Assembly (NCBI RefSeq): GCF_014695715.1 | Contig: NZ_JACJOT010000018.1 | Span: 423,707 to 487,706 of the forward strand | Direction: 5' to 3' | DNA from: Microcoleus sp. FACHB-68 | Lineage (GTDB): Bacteria > Cyanobacteriota > Cyanobacteriia > Cyanobacteriales > Oscillatoriaceae | DNA length: 64,000 nt | Part shown: positions 35,275 through 46,165 of the stretch, in pieces | Layout: each line of letters begins with the position of its first letter | How positions within the stretch are numbered: position 1 is the first letter of the stretch | Position numbers and translations under genes: made by a program | Notes under the pieces: generated by a model | Databases searched by the model: none | What the model was told of the DNA's origin: nothing | The model's input: the letters and a program-made list of their open reading frames with translations, nothing else

Positions 35275-38200
35275 TTAGATTACGGCAAAATCTGCTGCGC
35301 TGAACAGGGTGGATGAGATGCCATTAAGGGAGGCTAAAAGTTCATCCGTGCTGGCGATTTTGATTAACGTGGCATTGCTGCCGGCGGCAATGGTGAGTTG
35401 GTCGAATGTTAACCCACCGCCTAGCAGGAAAATATCTTGACCATCTTCAAAGTCGGTAATGGTGTCAGCGCCAAAACCGGCACGCAAGATAAATTGATCA
35501 CTGCCAACACCCCCCGTGAGGATGTCGCTGCCAAAATCTCCGGTGAGGATGTCATTGCCGATGCCGCCGGTGAGGATGTCATTGTCTTTGCCACCATTGA
35601 GGCTGTCATTGCCATCTCCACCATTGAGGGTATCCGCGCCGATGTTGCCATACATCGAGTCATCGCCGAAGTCGCCACTCAGCCAGTCGTTGCCGGTGTT
35701 GCCAATCAAGGTGTCATTTTCTTGGCCACCGTAGACGCTATCATCACCCTCGCAACCATCCATGAGGTCAGCACCGACGTTGCCATTTAATAAATCGTTA
35801 CCTTCTCCGCCACACAGGGTGTCATCCCCAATCTCGCCTAGGAGAACATCATCGCCGGCTGCCCCTTTGACGATGTCGTTTTCTTTGCCGCCGTGGAGGG
35901 TATCGTTGCCAATGCCGCCATCTAGCAAGTCATCGCCGGTGTTACCAAATATCAGATCGTTGTCGTCACCGCCTAGCAAGATGTCGTTACCGATATCTCC
36001 AATTAGGATATCTTGACCAAGATTGCCCACCAGCGAGTCATTTTCTTTGCCGCCGTAGAGGGTATCAGCACCTAAGCCGCCATCAAGGTAGTCATCGCCT
36101 TGATTTCCGTACATCAAGTCGTTGCCATCCGCACCCAGCAGGATGTCGTTGCCGATGTAGCCAACTAAAAGATCACTACCACCCATGCCTAGAAGGGCTT
36201 CATTAGCGGTGCTCGCGATTAAGGTATCGTTGCCCTCGTCGCCTGAAAGTGTACTAGCTGGGACGTTGGGGCTAACGTCGAGGTTGGGAGTGGGAAATTG
36301 ATCGCAAAGACAACTTGCGTCTTCAGGGGTTGGTGTTGGAGTTGGTGTTAGGTCAGTAGCAGTGCCGGCAATTGCGAAATTAAAGAGGTTTTCGTCGCTG
36401 TCGTTGGTGGTAAAGGAGATTTCACCGGCAGAAGTGCCGGCCACACTGGCATCGAGTTGAACCGAGAAAGTTGCTTGTCCTGCGGCTGCGACGGTTGCGG
36501 GAAGAGCTCCTACAACGGTAAAGCCGGTAGGCAATAGCAGGTTGCTGAGGATTAGATCAGAGGTGCCGAGGTTGTTAATGGTGAAGGTTTTGGTGATGGC
36601 AGTCCCAACGGTTGTCGTGCCAAAGTCGAGGGTTGTTGTGGTGCCATCAACAATGTTGCTTGTCGCCTCTAGAACCGCAATTTCTGGGGTATTTGGGGTT
36701 AGGGCAGTAGCAGTGCCGGCAATTGCGAAATTAAAGGGGTTTTCGTCGCTGTCGTTGGTGGTAAAGGAAATTTCACCGGCAGAAGTGCCGGCCACACTGG
36801 CATCGAGTTGAACCGAGAAAGTTGCTTGTCCTGCGGCTGCGACGGTTGCAGGAAGAGCTCCTACAACGGTAAAGCCGGTAGGCAATAGCAGGTTGCTGAG
36901 GATCAGATCAGAGGTGCCGGTGTTGTTAATGGTGAAGGTTTTGCTGATCGTAGTCCCAACGGTTGTGGTGCCAAAGTCAAGGGCTGTTGTGGTGCCATCA
37001 ACAATGTTGGTTGTCGCCTCTAGAACCGCAATTTCTGGGACATTCACGGAAAATTCAAAAGCCCCAACATCAGCAACTGCGGTGCCGTTGTTATCCCCGT
37101 CTTGAGGGCGCATTTGGCCTCGCCCGTCGGTTGCCGGTGCGCCTGTGCCGGTGCCGGCATCAATGGCTGGACTTCCAGCTAGCAAAGCATGGGTTAAAAT
37201 GCCGCCGCCATTATCTTGCAGAGGACCAAGTAACGGGTCAGCAATTGTAATGCTGGCCGTGACATTGATATCACTAGCATCATTAGGATTTTTTGGGGGA
37301 AATTGAATATTCCCGCCGGCATCAACTAATGGCTCACCAACGTGTTGTTTGACACCCCAAGGATTGCCCGCAGTGTTTTTATCAAAAATTGAATTTTTGA
37401 CGGTTGTGGTTAGATTTTTCCCCCAAAATGCCCCACCCATAAAGCCGGCATGATTATTAGCAACTGTGCTGTTGATAATATTGGTGGTGCCACTGGAGTT
37501 ATTGATCATTAGGGCACCGCCCAAGCCGCTACTGCCATCAAGTTCCTCGGCTTTATTACCAGAAAAGGTGGTGTTAATGATTTGTCCTGGTGATGCTTCA
37601 CCCGTCCACAAACCCCCGCCCTGAGTCAATGCCCAGTTGTTAGCAATGGTGCTGTTGCTGATAGTATATTCCGCATTGCCCATGCGAATACCACCGCCGA
37701 GAGCGTTGCCGGTGCCATTTTTAATCACCTGATTATTGATGATCGTGCTGCCGTCAACAATGATTTTGTCTGGGGCATAACCAAACAAAAACATTGCCCC
37801 ACCTTGACCGGCTCCTTTATTGCCTTCAAATCGGCTATTGCGAATCGCAATGGTTCCACCAACTGCGTCATCAATTAAAGCACTCGCACCATCGGTATAA
37901 ATTGCCCCACCAAATCCGCTGGTAACGGTTCCCGAACCGCCGGGTGTTGAGTCGTTATTGAGGAAGGTTGAATTTTCAACGGTTAATGCACCTAAAAGGC
38001 TATTAATTGCGCCGCCGTTAATGCCTTTGTTATTTGTAAATTGGCTACCTTGTACGGTGAGGCTGCCTTCACTTTTGGTAGCAATTGCACCGCCGCCTCG
38101 TTCTTGGTTGCCGGCTGTGCCATCATTGCCATCGAATGTACTGTTAATAACCGTTGTGTTGCCACGAAAGCCGGTAAAAATCCCGCCGCCAAACTGGGCA

Positions 38201-39150
38201 AAGTTATTATTAACTTGGCAATTTTCAACCGTTAAAATGGTGCTAGATGCAGTTTTAATGCCTGCGCCGGCACCGGCTTCATCAATGCCACTAACTTTGC
38301 CATTGGCAATCACTAGATTCCGCATGGTGACATTAATGGCGGTATTGTCAGGGGCGGTTTGTAACTCAAAAACGCGGGTGGCATTATTACCACTAATGGT
38401 TACACCGGCTGCACTAGCGCCATCAATAATCAGGTTTTTATTGATGTTTAATTGACTGCTTAAGGTAATCGTTTGACCAGCGAGGCTGGGATCAAATACA
38501 ATCGTATCGCCGGCTTGTGCGGTGGCGATGGCATCTCTTAAGGAACCTGCGCCGGTGTCTGCATTATTAGTGACGGTGATCGTGGCTAAAACACCGCCAT
38601 AAGCCGTTAAAGTTTCCCCCTGCAATGGGTTAACAGATTCGATGCTGCCGGTGGCAAATTCTAAGTTCCAGTTGCCGCCTTTGGCATCATTGCCGGTTAA
38701 ATCTGTGGAGGCAGCAATATCTGCCCCGGTGATTTGGCTGAGTTGGGAAATAAAAGCTGAACCTGTGCCGGCGGCAACATCGCACCCGTAAAATTTGATA
38801 TCTGCATTTTCACTGAGTGCGTCTTTCCACTGCCCCAACTGGCTTTGATAGCTTTCTAAGGTATTTGAATTGAGGCTGCTATTTCCCAGGTAGACATTTC
38901 CCGAACTTCCATGAGAAAAGATATGAATCGCGTCGATTGAACCGTAAATATCCGCATATTTTTGAAGTTCGGTAGTGATTTGATCGATTCCATCACTATC
39001 CTGTTTCAGGGTAATTACCTTCATCCCCTCGGATACGCCGGCTGCTAATAATTGGCTGTCACTCACGCTTTCATCAATGAAGACTAGCGAACGCGGCTGG
39101 GAGTTTTTAGCGTCAAAATTTGGATTGATTGAAGCGATATGAGCGGTCAT
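35275..39150 (-). CDS. DUF4347 - beta-helix - RTX surface protein
   Basis: A 1291-residue protein. Residues about 20-185 form a DUF4347 domain ([34 protein letters not shown]). Residues 190-650 form a right-handed parallel beta-helix with many NNSTVANN-like turns. Two choice-of-anchor-D beta-sandwich repeats follow (about 690-930), nearly identical and 117 residues apart. After a linker with two cysteines ([11 protein letters not shown]), residues 970-1230 are RTX calcium-binding nonapeptides (GGxGNDxLxG type). The C-terminus is the usual RTX-protein end ([20 protein letters not shown]). The protein is probably exported by a type I system and acts as an adhesin or matrix protein. Export genes are not in the window. 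Confidence 0.9.
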   Translation of the reverse strand: MTAHIASINPNFDAKNSQPRSLVFIDESVSDSQLLAAGVSEGMKVITLKQDSDGIDQITTELQKYADIYGSIDAIHIFSHGSSGNVYLGNSSLNSNTLESYQSQLGQWKDALSENADIKFYGCDVAAGTGSAFISQLSQITGADIAASTDLTGNDAKGGNWNLEFATGSIESVNPLQGETLTAYGGVLATITVTNNADTGAGSLRDAIATAQAGDTIVFDPSLAGQTITLSSQLNINKNLIIDGASAAGVTISGNNATRVFELQTAPDNTAINVTMRNLVIANGKVSGIDEAGAGAGIKTASSTILTVENCQVNNNFAQFGGGIFTGFRGNTTVINSTFDGNDGTAGNQERGGGAIATKSEGSLTVQGSQFTNNKGINGGAINSLLGALTVENSTFLNNDSTPGGSGTVTSGFGGAIYTDGASALIDDAVGGTIAIRNSRFEGNKGAGQGGAMFLFGYAPDKIIVDGSTIINNQVIKNGTGNALGGGIRMGNAEYTISNSTIANNWALTQGGGLWTGEASPGQIINTTFSGNKAEELDGSSGLGGALMINNSSGTTNIINSTVANNHAGFMGGAFWGKNLTTTVKNSIFDKNTAGNPWGVKQHVGEPLVDAGGNIQFPPKNPNDASDINVTASITIADPLLGPLQDNGGGILTHALLAGSPAIDAGTGTGAPATDGRGQMRPQDGDNNGTAVADVGAFEFSVNVPEIAVLEATTNIVDGTTTALDFGTTTVGTTISKTFTINNTGTSDLILSNLLLPTGFTVVGALPATVAAAGQATFSVQLDASVAGTSAGEISFTTNDSDENPFNFAIAGTATALTPNTPEIAVLEATSNIVDGTTTTLDFGTTTVGTAITKTFTINNLGTSDLILSNLLLPTGFTVVGALPATVAAAGQATFSVQLDASVAGTSAGEISFTTNDSDENLFNFAIAGTATDLTPTPTPTPEDASCLCDQFPTPNLDVSPNVPASTLSGDEGNDTLIASTANEALLGMGGSDLLVGYIGNDILLGADGNDLMYGNQGDDYLDGGLGADTLYGGKENDSLVGNLGQDILIGDIGNDILLGGDDNDLIFGNTGDDLLDGGIGNDTLHGGKENDIVKGAAGDDVLLGEIGDDTLCGGEGNDLLNGNVGADLMDGCEGDDSVYGGQENDTLIGNTGNDWLSGDFGDDSMYGNIGADTLNGGDGNDSLNGGKDNDILTGGIGNDILTGDFGSDILTGGVGSDQFILRAGFGADTITDFEDGQDIFLLGGGLTFDQLTIAAGSNATLIKIASTDELLASLNGISSTLFSAADFAVI
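36361..37062 (-). repeat. 351-bp tandem duplication inside the RTX gene
   Basis: The stretch starting AGTGCCGGCAATTGCGAAATT occurs at 36361 and again at 36712 with only scattered differences over about 350 bp. The period of 351 bp equals 117 codons, one choice-of-anchor-D repeat. Near-identity at the nucleotide level points to recent duplication or ongoing gene conversion. Confidence 0.85.
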
Positions 39151-40179
39151 TTTGAGTCTTCCAGAATAATGTTGGCTGGTAGATAAAACCCAGACATACT
39201 GCGTGCAGTTTCTGGCTGGACAAGTTAAGTTTTTTAGAACTTATGTGACTCGCCGGCTTTTACACCTACACCAAAACGCAACTACAGTTTAAAATCCTTA
39301 TTTTTTAGGACTCTCGATGCGTTTAACTAAGGGGTAAAACTTTAGAAATCGATTTTCTAAGTCAACCCCTACATGGCTTTTTAAAGGAAGGTTTTAGATG
39401 TCAAATCTAATCTGCTTTAAAAAACTTCATATTTAACCTTTCAGAGTTTCATCGCTACATCAGGACAGTTGCGATTTAAATATTTTTTGATTGAGTCGTA
39501 GATCTTCAGGATAAATTCAGCTAAGTTTAGGCAATTAAATTCCTTGAGCTAACAATGGAATTTGACGCCAAAGCAAAGCCGGCAGGGTGTGAAATCATCC
39601 TGCTTTTTTGCCGCCACACTAACAGTCGATTTAAGCTTGTTGTGCGGAAATAAAAAGTACAAAAACCCTAAAAAATCTGGCTAAGGAAAGTTTCTTGTCA
39701 CCCGTAAGTTTTACGCTTCGCTGCTAAGCTGAAAGCGCTTTTGTAACTCCCCTATAGCAATTGCCGAACTCTCTCCCGAAGAGTTTTTAACCCGGCAAGC
39801 TCAACTATTTTCCCTAAAACCCTTAATGGCTTTCTAACCCATTCATCTAAGTAGATTCCCGCAATCCGTAGAGTAGATGCCTTGCATATATTTGTAGAGT
39901 AGATGCAGGCAGAGTATGCGCCTGGGTAGATGCGAAGCCTGATTAAACATTAACTAAACAGGAATTTCAACTACCTTATGATATTACCTTTATAGAACCT
40001 GATTTCGGGAAAGTCGGGCATCCGCAATATTACTGAATTTTCTAACAAATTGCTGGAAATCTTTCTGTAAACTTGCGAGATTTAACCCTTTTCTCCCAAT
40101 CTAAGGGAAAATTTACCTAAAAAAAGGGGGGGTTCCACTTCAAAAACTGACCCTACCCTCGTATTCTTAAGTACCTCAT
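39151..40179. other. 1-kb spacer upstream of the RTX gene with GTAGATGC motifs
   Basis: No gene was recognised. Between 39860 and 39940 the word GTAGATGC occurs three times (39873, 39899 and 39926), twice inside GTAGAGTAGATGC; the adhesin 3' spacer has GTAGATGCACCCTG at 35254, a word shared with the 101-bp array at 1-534. A hairpin with T-tract (GCAGG...CCTGCTTTTTT, 39586-39607) lies on the plus strand without an upstream gene. The spacer should contain the promoter of the RTX gene and may hold a small RNA. Confidence 0.5.
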
Positions 40180-40740
40180 TTAAGGTAAATGTCGAATTAT
40201 TCTGCAAGGGTTGCCGGCAGCGATCACGTTTTCAGGAATATCTTTGACAACCACGCTGCCGGCACCAATGGTGGTATTATCCCCAATGGTTACTCCCGGA
40301 CAAATAATAACACCGCCCCCAATCCAAACATTACTGCCAATTTTGACAGGAGCGCTTAATTCTTTGCCAGATAGACGAGTTTCAGGTTTGGTTGGGTGAG
40401 AAGCTGTGTAAATTTGAACGTAAGGGCCACACAAAACGTTATCACCGATCTCAACTCGATTGCAGTCGAGAATCACACAGCCGAAGTTCATATAAAATTT
40501 GCTGCAGGCATAAATATTGCTGCCATAGTCGCAATAAAAAGGCGGCTCAATTTCAACATCAGGCTCGACTTGAGCAAATAATTCTTGTAATATTTTTACT
40601 CGATTTTCCGGTTCTTCCTCTGTTGTCGTGTTATACATCCGCAGCAAGCGACGCGCTCGTTTACGTTCAGCAACTAACTCAGCATCGGAAGCCAGATAAA
40701 GTTCGCCGGCTAACATTTTTTGTTTTTCGGTTTTTTCCAC
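40180..40740 (-). CDS. Maltose/galactoside-type O-acetyltransferase
   Basis: A 186-residue hexapeptide acetyltransferase. The N-terminal MAC domain (KQKMLAGELYLASDAELVAE) is followed by a left-handed beta-helix with FYCDYGSNIYACSKFYMNFG, YTASHPTKPETR (catalytic His region) and the closing IGAGSVVVKDIPENVIAAGN. It uses acetyl-CoA to acetylate small sugars. A physiological role is unclear even in E. coli; detoxification or sugar export has been proposed. It is monocistronic, upstream of the long spacer. Confidence 0.9.
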   Translation of the reverse strand: MEKTEKQKMLAGELYLASDAELVAERKRARRLLRMYNTTTEEEPENRVKILQELFAQVEPDVEIEPPFYCDYGSNIYACSKFYMNFGCVILDCNRVEIGDNVLCGPYVQIYTASHPTKPETRLSGKELSAPVKIGSNVWIGGGVIICPGVTIGDNTTIGAGSVVVKDIPENVIAAGNPCRIIRHLP

Positions 40741-41012
40741 AATCTTGAGTCCTTTTCGGATGGGACATTTTTATTTGATTCAGGCTAATAGGATAACCGT
40801 TGTCCTGTTAAATCCCACTTTAATATAAAATGCCTGTTACCAAAACAGTAACGATGCAGGAATTAGGTTTCATAGATGCGATGGTAGAAAGCACATTATC
40901 TTAAGTATTCTTTAAGTCTTTTGAGGGGTATTGGTTTTTGCAGCTAGCATAAGGCTTGCCGGCGACACCAACCGCCCATTTGACGCTTGCTCAAGCTAAG
41001 AGGTTAAAACTG

Positions 41013-43370
41013 ATGCCCAATACTGCAAAAGATCGTTTAGGTGGCTTATACGTCGAATCCCCGGCAGGCGAAAAGCTGGTTTTCCCTTTAAAACATACAG
41101 AAGTGCTGGCAAAAATTGCCGGCAACCTATCACGCGTTGAAGTTACGCAAAGCTTTGAAAATCCCTTCACTGATCCGTTAGAAGCAATTTATGTTTTTCC
41201 ATTACCGGATGAAGCGGCGGTGGATGACATGGAAATTAAAATTGGTGAACGAATCATTAAAGGCAGCATTAAAAAACGAGAAGAAGCCAAGCAAATTTAC
41301 GAACAAGCAAAGCGGCAAGGACGAACTGCCGGCCTTTTAGAACAAGAACGAGATAATATTTTTACCCAATCTCTCGCAAATATTCAACCGGGCGAACAAA
41401 TTGATGTCACCATTCGCTACACAGATAGTCTTAAATTTGAGGGCGGTGATTACGAATTTGTCTTCCCAATGGTAGTGGGACCGCGTTATATTCCTGGGAC
41501 GCTAATAGATGGCAGTGGAGATACCGATCAAGTGCCCGATGCCTCGCGGATTAATCCGCCATTTATTCCGCCAGAAATGCGCTCTCGTCATGATATTGGG
41601 GTAACGGTTGAAATAGACACCGGCTTGTCTATTTCTGATGTGCGTTCGACTTCTCACCAATTACAAATTGAACATGAAGGTCAAATTGTGCAGGTGAAGT
41701 TGGGCGGCGAAGATACGATTCCCAACAAAGATTTAATTCTGCGCTATCGGATTGCCGGCAATAAAACTGAAGCGACAATTTTAGCGCAAGCAGATGAACG
41801 GGGCGCTCATTATGCCCTTTATTTCATCCCGGCTTTGAAATACAAAACTGATGAGATTGTTGCCAAAGATGTTGTGTTTCTAGTGGATACCTCTGGTTCT
41901 CAATTTGGCGCTCCAATTCGGCAATGTAGGGAATTGATGCATCGATTTATTAAGGGTTTAAATCCTGACGATACTTTCAGCATTATTGACTTTTCTGATA
42001 CCACCCGGCAACTTTCTGCTAACCCATTGCCAAATACTCCCAAAAACCGACAGAAAGCAATTGACTACATCAATCAGTTAAATGCCCAGAGCGGGACTGA
42101 ATTGTTGAATGGCATTAAAGCGGTGATGAATTTCCCCGCTGCGCCGGCAGGACGTTTGCGGAGTATCGTGCTGCTAACAGATGGCTACATTGGCAATGAT
42201 AATGAAATCCTGGCTGAAGTGCAGCAAAATCTTAAACCAGGCAATCGACTTTATAGTTTTGGGGTGGGCAGTTCTGTCAACCGATTCTTACTCAATCGGA
42301 TTGCAGAAATTGGGCGAGGGACGTGCCAAGTTGTGCGACAAGATGAATCCCCTGATGAAGCCGCTGAGAAGTTTTTCCGCCAAATTAATAATCCGGTGCT
42401 GACGAATATTCAAATTAATTGGGAAGGCAACAGACAGCCAGAAATTTATCCCTCAATTGCCCCAGATTTGTTTGCAGAACAGCCTTTAGTTGTGTTTGGC
42501 CGGCAGGAGAACCGCACGGCAAGGCAACTACACATCACGGGCATGACAGCGGGTGGGAAGCGCTATGAAAAGCGTTTCAGCCTCAATTTTGAGGGTGCCG
42601 GCAATCCGGCAATTGCTCAACTTTGGGGACGCCAACGCATTAAAGATTTGATGAATCAAATGGTTGCTGGTGAAAAGAAATCTTTAGTAGATTCGGTAAC
42701 AGATATGGCTTTGGCTTATCAGTTACTGTCGCAATATACGGCGTTTGTTGCAGTGAGTGAAGAAGTACGCGTTGATCCGGAAGGCAAGCGAATTTCAATG
42801 CAAGTGCCGGTGGAAATGGCAGAAGGCGTTAGCTATGAGACAACTGTGGGTGCCGACAATGCTAATTTTGCAGAAAATCAATTGCTTGGCAACGCTAAAG
42901 GATTAGGAGATGGTTTTAAAACAGTTTCTAGGTCGTTGAAAGGTCGTAGTTATGCACAAGCAACAGTACCATCCCCCCAAGTGCCACAAGCAAAAGCTAA
43001 TCCTGGTAGTATTCAGGGTTTCTTTAACAGCATCACAGAAAAAGCACGCGGCATAATCAACCAATATTCTACAACACCTGAAATAAATTCTCACGTGGAA
43101 ATTGTCAACGTTGCCGGCTTGGATGAAGCTGCCACAAATACGCTCAAAGAACAACTGAAAACGATTAAAATCCCTGCCGGCTTCAGTGGCGAAATTGTGT
43201 TAGAGTTTCCTGTGCAAAATGGTCGCGTAGGGCGAATTATTTTGGATGATCAAGCCTCAACATTGGACGATGCAAGTGTTGTAGATCCGATTAAGCGATC
43301 ATTGCTGATTTGGAATGTACCTCAAGGGGTTGGCGGCGTTGTTCGTATAACCTTACGGATTAACTCATAG
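41013..43370 (+). CDS. VIT and von Willebrand A domain protein
   Basis: ATG at 41013 is preferred: AGAGG lies about 10 bases upstream. The frame extends to TTG at 40956. The product of 785 residues begins with a VIT domain (VEVTQSFENPFTDPLEAIYV, FPLPDEAAVDDMEIKIGERI, EAKQIYEQAKRQGRTAGLLE). A vWA domain follows with MIDAS DTSGS in VVFLVDTSGSQFGA (about 290-300) and LLTDGYIGN. The C-terminal 200 residues end in a domain resembling TonB/energy-transducer C-termini (FSGEIVLEFPVQNGRVGRII). It looks like inter-alpha-trypsin inhibitor heavy chains and should bind proteins metal-dependently. No signal peptide or transmembrane helix was seen. Confidence 0.87.
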   Translation: MPNTAKDRLGGLYVESPAGEKLVFPLKHTEVLAKIAGNLSRVEVTQSFENPFTDPLEAIYVFPLPDEAAVDDMEIKIGERIIKGSIKKREEAKQIYEQAKRQGRTAGLLEQERDNIFTQSLANIQPGEQIDVTIRYTDSLKFEGGDYEFVFPMVVGPRYIPGTLIDGSGDTDQVPDASRINPPFIPPEMRSRHDIGVTVEIDTGLSISDVRSTSHQLQIEHEGQIVQVKLGGEDTIPNKDLILRYRIAGNKTEATILAQADERGAHYALYFIPALKYKTDEIVAKDVVFLVDTSGSQFGAPIRQCRELMHRFIKGLNPDDTFSIIDFSDTTRQLSANPLPNTPKNRQKAIDYINQLNAQSGTELLNGIKAVMNFPAAPAGRLRSIVLLTDGYIGNDNEILAEVQQNLKPGNRLYSFGVGSSVNRFLLNRIAEIGRGTCQVVRQDESPDEAAEKFFRQINNPVLTNIQINWEGNRQPEIYPSIAPDLFAEQPLVVFGRQENRTARQLHITGMTAGGKRYEKRFSLNFEGAGNPAIAQLWGRQRIKDLMNQMVAGEKKSLVDSVTDMALAYQLLSQYTAFVAVSEEVRVDPEGKRISMQVPVEMAEGVSYETTVGADNANFAENQLLGNAKGLGDGFKTVSRSLKGRSYAQATVPSPQVPQAKANPGSIQGFFNSITEKARGIINQYSTTPEINSHVEIVNVAGLDEAATNTLKEQLKTIKIPAGFSGEIVLEFPVQNGRVGRIILDDQASTLDDASVVDPIKRSLLIWNVPQGVGGVVRITLRINS

Positions 43371-44049
43371 CCGGTAGGGGCGACTCTTGCAGTCGCCCTA
43401 TTTCTACTTCTGGCAAAGGCGGGCGCAAGCAGAGATAAATTAATGGGCCAAATAGAGGAACCAGTGCCACCGCCCAGAAAATTCGGGCATCTTTAAGACC
43501 TCGACGCGCCATGTCATCATCAAATAATGAGGTGATAGGAAATATGAGGCACATCAGGCAAAAATCGATGCTGATCAGGTGAACAAAAGCCCGCGTTTGG
43601 AATTGTTGAACGTAATCGCCCCAATTGCCGGCAATAAACGCGTAAGCAAATAAGCCAAGTGTCGTTAAAAGCAGCGCGATGCCGGTGGAACGTTTATCTA
43701 AACTTCTCAGTAATTTATCCTTTTTTCCATCGAATTCTTGATTCGATGCTCGCAAAAGTAAATAAGGCGTCAGGCCAATTATTCCCATTCCGTTCGACCC
43801 AATCCAAGAAGGCCAAGCCCGAATTTTTTGCATTTTGCCATCAGCAAATATCAGGCAAGCAAAAATCATTGGCCAGATACCCATGAACCAAAATATAGAT
43901 ACAATAATTGCGTTAATATCTGCCAACTGAAACGTTAGCAGCTTTTGAACGAGAGGCCAGGTATCGGGCTGATCGAGCGGAGCCAGACTGATGGTATAGC
44001 TAGTAAATGCTATCCAGATCAAGAATAAAATAATTTTTCTAGTCATCAT
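43360..44049 (-). CDS. Multi-pass membrane protein, paralogue of 44156
   Basis: A 229-residue protein with about six hydrophobic helices. Its C-terminal block, WAVALVPLFGPLIYLCLRPPLP, is shared with the gene upstream (WAVALIPLFGPLVYLCLRTPLP), and the order of the other helices also matches. The two proteins are products of tandem duplication, about 55-60 percent similar by eye. A DDMARRGLKDAR segment on the cytoplasmic side is common to both. It may belong to a DUF2834-like group. Function unknown. Its stop overlaps the convergent VIT-vWA gene by 11 bp. Confidence 0.8.
   Translation of the reverse strand: MMTRKIILFLIWIAFTSYTISLAPLDQPDTWPLVQKLLTFQLADINAIIVSIFWFMGIWPMIFACLIFADGKMQKIRAWPSWIGSNGMGIIGLTPYLLLRASNQEFDGKKDKLLRSLDKRSTGIALLLTTLGLFAYAFIAGNWGDYVQQFQTRAFVHLISIDFCLMCLIFPITSLFDDDMARRGLKDARIFWAVALVPLFGPLIYLCLRPPLPEVEIGRLQESPLPAMS
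43375..43400 (+). terminator. GTAGGGGCGA palindrome at a convergent overlap
   Basis: TAGGGGCGACT and AGTCGCCCTA form a 10-bp stem with one bulged G, followed by TTTCT. It lies 5 bp after the VIT-vWA stop, inside the 3' coding end of the convergent membrane-protein gene. The same GTAGGGGCGA family forms the hairpin at 16679. Confidence 0.6.
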
Positions 44050-44155
44050 CTTGACCCAAAAATTGCTGCTATTGTCTGTTAATTTTAAAGAAAAGACAAA
44101 GTTAGCAGCATCTATCTTGGGTCAAGTTTTATCTGAGAAACGCTGAAATAATTGC

Positions 44156-44836
44156 TTAGTGAGTGGAGCTAGTTATTGCTTCTGGTTGAGCTTCCGGGTT
44201 TGTTACCGGCAACGGTGTTCGCAGACACAAATAAACGAGGGGGCCAAATAAGGGAATCAGCGCCACTGCCCAAAAAACCAGGGGATTTTTTATATCTCTT
44301 CTTGCCATGTCATCTCCTAGCAAGGCGGGAAATAACAGACACAGCAGGCAGAAATCTAAACTCATGACATGAATAAATTTGCTAGTTTGCCACTGCTGGA
44401 TAAAATCCACCCAATTGCCGGTGAATACGCCATAAGCAACAAGGCCGGCAGCTGCTAAGGTTAAGAAAATGCCGGTAATTCGGGAGTCTAAAAGCTTGAG
44501 AAACGCGTTTTTTTCTCCTGAAAAGTTGGGGTTGGCTTCGCGTAAGGCTAAATAAGGCAACAAACTAAAAGCACCTACACCGAAAGATACCGCAGCGAAC
44601 GGCCAAGCCGGCACTTTTTGACCTCTGCCATCAAAAAACAGCAAGCAGCTATAAATCATCGGCCAAACCCCCATGATGTAAAACAGTGCCACAATCAGCG
44701 GGTTGATGCCTTCTAAATTGCCAAGCGAAAGATTTTTAATCAGTTCAAATGTGTCTGGTTGGTTAGGTGGTGCGATGAAAGACGCATAAGTTATCATCCC
44801 AATCCACAGCAATCCAAATCCAATTTTTCTGACCAT
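44156..44836 (-). CDS. Multi-pass membrane protein, paralogue of 43360
   Basis: A 226-residue protein with about six helices, starting MVRKIGFGLLWIGMITYASF. It shares the C-terminal WAVALIPLFGPLVYLCLRTP block, the LGDDMARRDIKNP loop and the FDGRGQKVPAWPF segment with the next gene downstream. The two genes are 106 bp apart and probably cotranscribed. No enzymatic motif is visible. Function unknown. Confidence 0.8.
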   Translation of the reverse strand: MVRKIGFGLLWIGMITYASFIAPPNQPDTFELIKNLSLGNLEGINPLIVALFYIMGVWPMIYSCLLFFDGRGQKVPAWPFAAVSFGVGAFSLLPYLALREANPNFSGEKNAFLKLLDSRITGIFLTLAAAGLVAYGVFTGNWVDFIQQWQTSKFIHVMSLDFCLLCLLFPALLGDDMARRDIKNPLVFWAVALIPLFGPLVYLCLRTPLPVTNPEAQPEAITSSTH

Positions 44837-44884
44837 GATTTGACCTTTTAATTAATGCCAATTTAAATATTTTAATAAGATTTT

Positions 44885-44984
44885 TTAACCATAGATGCAC
44901 ACAGATAAAGATGATACGTTTGTTTGGGAGTGCCGGCATCTTTTATTTTTTTTAACCGCAGATGCACGCAGATGCACGCAGATG
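44885..44984. repeat. Two copies of the AACCRCAGATGCACNCAGAT dispersed repeat
   Basis: AACCATAGATGCACACAGAT (44887) and AACCGCAGATGCACGCAGAT (44954) lie in one spacer; the second carries an extra GCACGCAGAT unit. The same core occurs inside the chelatase gene at 49308. This is an interspersed repeat known in many bacterial and cyanobacterial genomes. Confidence 0.8.
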
Positions 44985-45034
44985 AATTTGAGGGTTAATC
45001 ACTGGGAGTTATGATTTTTGTTGGATAAAGGGTT

Positions 45035-45057
45035 TGCCGGCTATTTTACAGCCGGCA
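45035..45057 (-). terminator. GCCGGC hairpin after hrcA
   Basis: TGCCGGCT (45035-45042) and AGCCGGCA (45050-45057) pair around a 7-nt loop, 20 bp after the hrcA stop on the minus strand. Two GCCGGC palindromes paired with each other make a strong stem. No T-tract follows. Confidence 0.5.
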
Positions 45058-45076
45058 GGGTGGAAGTGATTTCGAT

Positions 45077-46165
45077 TTAAGCGGGCTGAGTTAAGGCATC
45101 TGAGAGATAATCAGCGGCGGCTTCTACCATTGCGATCGCATTCTCATACACCATTCGGGTTGGCCCTAAGACGCCGACACTGCCCACCGGCACTGAACCC
45201 CGGCGGTAAGTGGAAGAAATTAGGGTACAGCCGCGAATCGATTCTAAGGGATTTTCTGCGCCAATCCGCACATTTACCCGCTTGCCGGTGGTTTCAGAGG
45301 CGGATGATTCAAAAATCAGCGGCCACAATTGTTCCTGTTCTTCTTCCAGCAGTTGCATCAATGTCTGGATTTGGTTTAACTCAGAAAACTCTGGCTGACG
45401 CAACACTTCCGCCACACCGCTAATTAGAATGCGGGTGAAGGTTGGAGTCTGCCGGCGGCGAGTTAAATCTGCCAGCAAGGAAGTTAAGAAATCGGCATAG
45501 CGTTGGAATTGCCGGTCTAATTCACTCAAATCGAGTTGTGAGAGTTCCGTCAGGGGACGTTCTCGCAACTGGCTGTTTAAAAAGTTTGACAGAATTTGCA
45601 GTTCGCGTTCAATCGGTTCTGGATCGAGTGGTTCGTCGTCTGCCGGCATCGGGAGTTCCATTAACGCTGAGTGCGTTTCGTAAGCATCCGTCACCACAAT
45701 CAGCATCACCCGTTTTGGATCAACCATCACCAGTTGGAGATGTCGCAGCCGGCTGGTACTCGTCTGGGGCATGGTGACGAGGGTAATGTATCCGGTGAGG
45801 GTGGACAGCAGTTGCGCTGCCCCGCGCAGCAAGGCTTCCAAACTTCTATCTTCACCATTCAGCCGGACGCTGAGTAAGTGTTCCACATTGCGTGTCAGCG
45901 CCTCGGAAGGCTTGATTAGCTGGTCAACATAAATGCGGTAGCCAGAGTCAGAGGGCACCCGACCGGCAGAGGTGTGCGGTTGATAAAGTAAACCGGCTTT
46001 TTCTAAGTAGCCCAAGCAAGAGCGAATCGTCGCTGGGCTGACGCTGAGATTATACTCATCGACCAATGCTTTTGAGCCAACCGGCTCTGCAGTTGCAATG
46101 TAATGCCGCACTGTCGCCCAAAGTATATGTAGTTGTCGATCTGTCAGATTCACTTGCACACACAT
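45077..46165 (-). CDS. hrcA: Heat-inducible transcription repressor HrcA
   Basis: A 362-residue repressor. The N-terminal winged helix ([48 protein letters not shown]) is followed by a GAF-like dimerisation domain and the C-terminal conserved [20 protein letters not shown] and [20 protein letters not shown] blocks. HrcA binds CIRCE elements to repress groESL and dnaK operons in cooperation with GroEL. No CIRCE inverted repeat was seen upstream of hrcA itself, and none of its usual targets is in the window. Confidence 0.95.
   Translation of the reverse strand: MCVQVNLTDRQLHILWATVRHYIATAEPVGSKALVDEYNLSVSPATIRSCLGYLEKAGLLYQPHTSAGRVPSDSGYRIYVDQLIKPSEALTRNVEHLLSVRLNGEDRSLEALLRGAAQLLSTLTGYITLVTMPQTSTSRLRHLQLVMVDPKRVMLIVVTDAYETHSALMELPMPADDEPLDPEPIERELQILSNFLNSQLRERPLTELSQLDLSELDRQFQRYADFLTSLLADLTRRRQTPTFTRILISGVAEVLRQPEFSELNQIQTLMQLLEEEQEQLWPLIFESSASETTGKRVNVRIGAENPLESIRGCTLISSTYRRGSVPVGSVGVLGPTRMVYENAIAMVEAAADYLSDALTQPA

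Noticed and set aside
39576..39607. Terminator of a plus-strand gene in the spacer
   Set aside because: The hairpin with T6 is real-looking, but no plus-strand gene lies upstream; left as part of the spacer description.
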